64,000 bases of DNA, from contig JAFBJZ010000669.1 in NCBI GenBank assembly GCA_016785225.1, positions 1-64,000 on the forward strand, written 5' to 3'. The notes under the pieces were generated by a model. The model saw only the letters and a list, made by a program, of their open reading frames with translations, had not been told where the DNA came from and made no database searches. This document shows positions 60,455-64,000 of this stretch, piece after piece. The translations under genes and the position numbers were made by a program. The stretch's first letter is position 1. Every line of letters begins with the position of its first letter. The stretch comes from Psettodes erumei (Eukaryota; Chordata; Actinopteri; Pleuronectiformes; Psettodidae).

Positions 60455-61292
60455 CCCCTCTGCAGTCAGACTTAGGCTTCCTGCCACCATGAGTAAGATA
60501 CACCCCACGTTCCATGTTTCACGTAATAAACCGGTGGTCACTCACCCCTTGTGTTCTGCCCCTGAGCCCCCTCCCGCCCCCAGCATCATCGAGAATGGGG
60601 CGACATACAAGGTCCGGAGCATCCTGGACTGTCGTCATCGGGGCCGGGGCCTTCAGTACCTTATTGACTGGGAGGGCTACGGTCCCATGGAGAGAAGCTG
60701 GACACCAGCCAGGATCATTCTGGACAAAGACATGATAAGGGACTTCCACAGGACTCATCCCAAGCCACCTGTTAAAACGCCGAGAGGCGTTTCTTAAGGG
60801 AGGGGGTACTGTTATGATCCATGTCCTTTCGGGTTTCTGTCTGTGCCCTCTCCTGGTGTTATCTGTTAGGGCTCCCCCTGGTGTTCTTTCCCCTTTTTTG
60901 GTTAATCACATGACTAATTCCCCGCACCTGTGCCTCGTTTGATCATCACTCCCCAGTGTATTTAAACCCTGCCTCACACTTCCCTGGTGTCGAATCGTGA
61001 CCAGTTTATGCCCGAGCCGAGAACCCTGTACGCTAAGCCTGATCTGTTTTCATCGACACAGTTTTGCCTGACCACCGTTTCTTGCCCTAGCCCTTTGGAC
61101 TTGTTTGCCGTTCCTCTGGTTTTTCCTACTCGGACTGTTTGACTACGCCTTTGGTTTTGCCGCCCTGGTTTTCTGACCTTGATTACGGACTTGTTACACT
61201 GATTTTTGGATTTGCGGATTTCGGACTGTCGATAATAAAGATCATTGCCAGCACACACTGTCTTGCGCCTGGTTCCTGTACTGATCATCACA
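60455..61292 (+). repeat. Tandem 3' unit B
   Basis: 838 nt, nearly identical to unit A, joined directly to its LTR end (CATCACA|CCCCTCTGCAG). Contains an open chromodomain frame from ATG 60489 to TAA 60797 and LTR 60810-61292. Confidence 0.88.
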
Positions 61293-62131
61293 CCCCTCTG
61301 CAGTCAGACTTAGGCTTCCTGCCACCATGAGTAAGATACACCCCACGTTCCATGTTTCACGTAATAAACCGGTGGTCACTCACCCCTTGTGTTCTGCCCC
61401 TGAGCCCCCTCCCGCCCCCAGCATCATCGAGAATGGGGAGACATTCAAGGCCCGGAGCATCCTGGACTGTTGTCGTCGGGGCCGGGGCCTTCAGTACCTT
61501 ATTGACTGGGAGGGCTACGTTCCCATTGAGAGAAGCTGGACACCGGCCAGGATCATTCTGGACAAAGACATGATAAGGGACTTCCACAGGTCTCATCCCA
61601 AGCCACCTGTTAAAACGCCGAAAGGCGTTTCTTAAGGGAGGGGGTACTGTTATGATCCGTGTCCTTTTGGGTTTCTGTCTGGTGTGTTTTCTCCTGGTGT
61701 TGCTATCTGTTAGGGCTCCTCCTGGTGTTCTTCCCCTTTTGGTTAATCACCTGGCTAATTCCCTGCACTTGTGTCTCGTTTGCTCGTCACTCCCCAGTGT
61801 ACTTAAACCCCTGCCTCACACTTCCCTGGTGTCGAAACGTGACCATTTCATGCCTGAGCCGAGAACCCTGTACACTAGCCTGATCTGTTTCTGTAGACAC
61901 ATTTATGCCTGACCACCGTTTCTTGCCCTAGCCCATTGGATTTGTTTGCTGTTGCTCTGGTTTTTGACTCGGACTGTTTGACTACGCCTCTGGTTTTGCT
62001 GCCCTGGTTTTCTGACCCTGATAACGGACTTGTGACACGGATGTTTGGATTTGCAACTTTTGGATTGTTGATAATAAAGATCATTGCCAGCACACACTGT
62101 TTTGCGCCTGGTTCCTGTACTGATCATCACA
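61293..62131 (+). repeat. Tandem 3' unit C with outer-type LTR
   Basis: 839 nt. Its chromodomain copy differs from A and B (GETFKARSILDCC, GYVPIERS) and its LTR (61648-62131) is of the same subtype as the 5' LTR, differing from it at about a dozen sites by eye. Ends at the right target duplication. Confidence 0.88.
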
Positions 62132-62136
62132 ATAAT
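62132..62136 (+). repeat. Target-site duplication ATAAT, right copy
   Basis: Exact repeat of 55213-55217 right after the last LTR; the satellite resumes (ATAATATGTCGT...) here. Confidence 0.85.
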
Positions 62137-62161
62137 ATGTCGTAAAAACGAGAGGTGACAG

Positions 62162-62212
62162 CTGTTTTGGCAGGGTTTCAAGAGAAGTATTAAGAGAACC
62201 CTGCCGAAACAG
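62162..62212. repeat. Hairpin-forming inverted repeat
   Basis: CTGTTTTGGCAGGGTT (62162-62177) pairs with AACCCTGCCGAAACAG (62197-62212), 16 bp with one mismatch (G:U in RNA), loop of 19 nt. Confidence 0.7.
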
Positions 62213-63193
62213 GCTGTGAGTAGTTTTTTTGGCCCTTACAAAAAGAGAAATGGTAGTAGAATCCATCTGTTTTGAAAAAAAATTTTAAAGATTGATTTGG
62301 TAAAAATGCAGAAAACAAAAATAGTGTTCTTTACTATGTTCTTTTTGCCTTTTTTCGATATCTTACTTTCCCATGATTTTTTATATTTGGAAACCTTACT
62401 ACACTGTTATGGGTTTCCTTGTGATTTTTATTCCTTAATATACTATTACATGTTTCATGACTTTTCAAGTCTTACTCAGATATGACATTTTTACCATGTT
62501 TTTGATTCCTTACTATACTACGATGTTTCTTATGATGTTTCGATGCCCTACTACACTACTGTGTATTTCATGACATTTTCATCCCTTACTATACTATGAT
62601 GTTTGACGTATGATGTTTTCACCATGTTTTTGATGTAAACTTCAAGGTGTAATATGTCTTTATAATGCTGGAAAAGGTCAGAAAAGGTGAAAAATACACC
62701 AAAGTATAGTTTATCATAAAAACGTGAAAAACTATCAAACTATACTATGTTGTAAACATCAAAGAATAGTGGTTCATAAACATATTGTATAATGTGTGTT
62801 AAAAAATGCAAATTGGTCAAAAAACAACATAGTACTGAAGCCGGGTTCAAGAGGGTTCTATTACTATTTATTTTTCTGTTTGTTGTTTCTCAATACTGTT
62901 TACTGTGTTTACCACGTTTATGATGCCCTAGTATACTACGATGCTTTTTAATGACAATTTAAATATAATTTTCTTTCATCAACAGAGAGGGAAGAAGTAC
63001 TCCAATCTTATACTTTAGAAAAATATATTCGAAATACACGGCCCTGCCACATATGTTATATATGTTCAGTATACTGTACACAGTATCTGTATGTATAAAA
63101 AGTCATGGAGTAGAAGTGTTAAGTAGCAGAAACTGGATATACTCATTTAAAGTACTTATAGTACTGTAATTGACTTAATGTAAGTAGCCCTGG

Positions 63194-63514
63194 TGTGATG
63201 GCCCGGGTTTGTCTGCTTTATGTTCTTCCCCTCCCCCTCCTGTTTCTCTGCTGTTTTCAGGTTGTGGCAGGAGGCGTGGCTGGTCTCTCACACAGACGAG
63301 ACACACCTGATCACCAGTAATCACCTCTCCTCCTTTATAAACCGGGCCATGACATACGCTGGCTGCCAGAAGATTGTTTGAGCTGCTCTTGAGTGTCCCT
63401 TACCTGCCTAGTCTTGCTTTTGAACCTTTTGAACGTTTGCCAGATGATATTAAAGTTTTGGAAATCTCGCTCTGTGGTCTCCTGCATTTTGTGGTCCAGA
63501 AACGTTCCGTAACA
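63194..63514 (+). repeat. 5' LTR of a second gypsy-type element
   Basis: 321 nt, TGTGATGGCCC...CCGTAACA. TATAAA at 63336-63341, predicted transcript start near 63365, ATTAAA at 63449-63454. The right-hand partner lies outside the window. Confidence 0.75.
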
Positions 63515-63530
63515 GAATCTTCTGGCCACA
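63515..63530 (+). promoter_or_regulatory. Primer-binding site of second element, predicted self-priming
   Basis: AATCTTCTGGC (63516-63526) is the exact 11-nt reverse complement of GCCAGAAGATT at 63365-63375, the predicted 5' end of the transcript 29 nt after the TATA box. Confidence 0.65.
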
Positions 63531-64000
63531 ATGGACCCTGCGGAGACCAAACTGCTGAAGCGAGCCATGTCTTCTCAGGGGGCGCTTGTTGGACAACACG
63601 ACGCCGCGCTGAGAAGAGTCATGGAGACCCTCCAACAGCTCACCACCAGTATGACACAGTTTGATGGCCGGCTAAACCACGTGGCATACCAACTCACCAG
63701 CTTCCTGACCACTGGTGGTACCCCACCTCCGCCACCTGCTGCTCCTCCTGGTCCTCCTCCACCGCCGGTTGATCCACCCGTTCCACCGTCTCCCTTGCCC
63801 CGTGAGCCTTTCATCCCTATCCCTGCCAGATATACGGGTGACCTGGGCAAGTGTTCGGAGTTTCTACACCAGTGCTCCCTTGTCTTCAGCCAGCAACCCG
63901 CAACCTACACTACTGATCAATCAAAAGTCGCCTTCATTATAAGCCTCTGTTCTGAAAAAGCCTCTGCTTGGACACTGGCAATTGCAGAACACAACCCCTC
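63531..64000 (+). CDS. Gag of second gypsy-type element (runs off the window)
   Basis: Open frame from ATG 63531 to the window end (over 155 codons, no stop). Starts MDPAETKLLKRAMSSQG, with a proline-rich stretch (TPPPPPAAPPGPPPPP) and then a capsid-like segment (YTGDLGKCSEFLHQCSLVFS, EKASAWTLAIAEH). Same Gag family as the element at 55218 (compare its FLTQCKLVFS block), but clearly a different lineage. No break is seen in the part available, so this copy may be younger. Confidence 0.8.
   Translation, partial: MDPAETKLLKRAMSSQGALVGQHDAALRRVMETLQQLTTSMTQFDGRLNHVAYQLTSFLTTGGTPPPPPAAPPGPPPPPVDPPVPPSPLPREPFIPIPARYTGDLGKCSEFLHQCSLVFSQQPATYTTDQSKVAFIISLCSEKASAWTLAIAEHNP

Larger units (their letters stand above)
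55218..62131 (+). mobile_element. Ty3/gypsy LTR retrotransposon, chromodomain-bearing, with triplicated 3' end
   Basis: Structure: 5' LTR 55218-55702, gag 55719-56678, protease, reverse transcriptase, RNase H, integrase and chromodomain to 59959, polypurine tract, then three LTRs at 59972-60454, 60810-61292 and 61648-62131 separated by copies of the chromodomain tail. Each LTR starts TGTTATGATCC and ends GATCATCACA. A 5-bp duplication flanks the whole. Domain order PR-RT-RH-IN and the C-terminal chromodomain place it with vertebrate chromoviruses (sushi-like). Pol is broken by stops and frame changes, so this copy is non-autonomous. Confidence 0.9.
62132..62960. repeat. AT-rich degenerate satellite (right block)
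   Basis: Continuation of the interrupted array, then another left-arm/core/right-arm set: forward words (TTACTATACTACGATGTTTC...) to about 62640, the same core (AAACTTCAAGGTGTAATATG...GAAAAGGTCAGAAAAGGTGA), then reverse-complement words to about 62850. Confidence 0.7.

Noticed and set aside
60489..61635. Three independent chromodomain genes
   Set aside because: They are tandem copies of the retrotransposon integrase tail, each followed by its PPT and LTR, not host genes.

Overview
The window reads as genomic DNA of a bony fish, most likely a spiny-rayed (percomorph) teleost. The genes are split by short GT-AG introns, microsatellites are frequent, and relics of Tc1, LINE and Ty3/gypsy elements are present. 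The vertebrate proteins recognised are fish versions of genes that in human lie on chromosome 19p13 (DNM2, TMED1, TNFSF14 with its TNF neighbours, and PLPP2). All gene models below come from reading splice sites, phases and protein motifs by eye; no search was run.

Layout. 1-10 kb: three tandem plus-strand genes for small single-IgV membrane receptors of the CD300/CMRF35-like/pIgR-like type. They differ in their tails: one is almost tail-less, one is unclear, and one carries tyrosine motifs including an ITIM. 12.7-26 kb: a complete dynamin-2 gene (dnm2) with duplicated alternative exons 10a/10b, a 12-nt microexon, a candidate 27-nt cassette exon and two GC-AG introns. 29.5-32.7 kb (minus): tmed1, a p24-family cargo receptor. 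36.1-38.2 kb: tnfsf14 (LIGHT), followed by a decayed partial copy of its introns near 39.7 kb. 41.4-42.6 kb (minus): a second, convergent TNF-superfamily ligand of the CD70/TNFSF9 kind. 48.1-52.5 kb: a lipid phosphate phosphatase (PLPP2/PLPP3-like) with all six coding exons.

53.9-64 kb is repeat-dominated. A degenerate AT-rich satellite built as inverted arms is interrupted by a Ty3/gypsy chromovirus-type retrotransposon (55218-62131). This element has a perfect 5-bp target duplication (ATAAT), several frame breaks in pol, and an unusual 3' end in which an 838-bp unit (chromodomain tail + polypurine tract + LTR) occurs three times. A second related element starts at 63194 and runs off the window with an open gag. 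In both elements the sequence just after the 5' LTR is complementary to the predicted 5' end of the element's own transcript, the arrangement expected for self-primed reverse transcription (Tf1/sushi group).

Functionally the host genes are a mixed immune and membrane-traffic neighbourhood: Ig receptors and two TNF ligands for leukocyte signalling, dynamin-2 for vesicle scission, Tmed1 for ER-Golgi cargo transport, and a phosphatase acting on bioactive lipids. They do not form an operon or a single pathway; their grouping reflects ancestral linkage.
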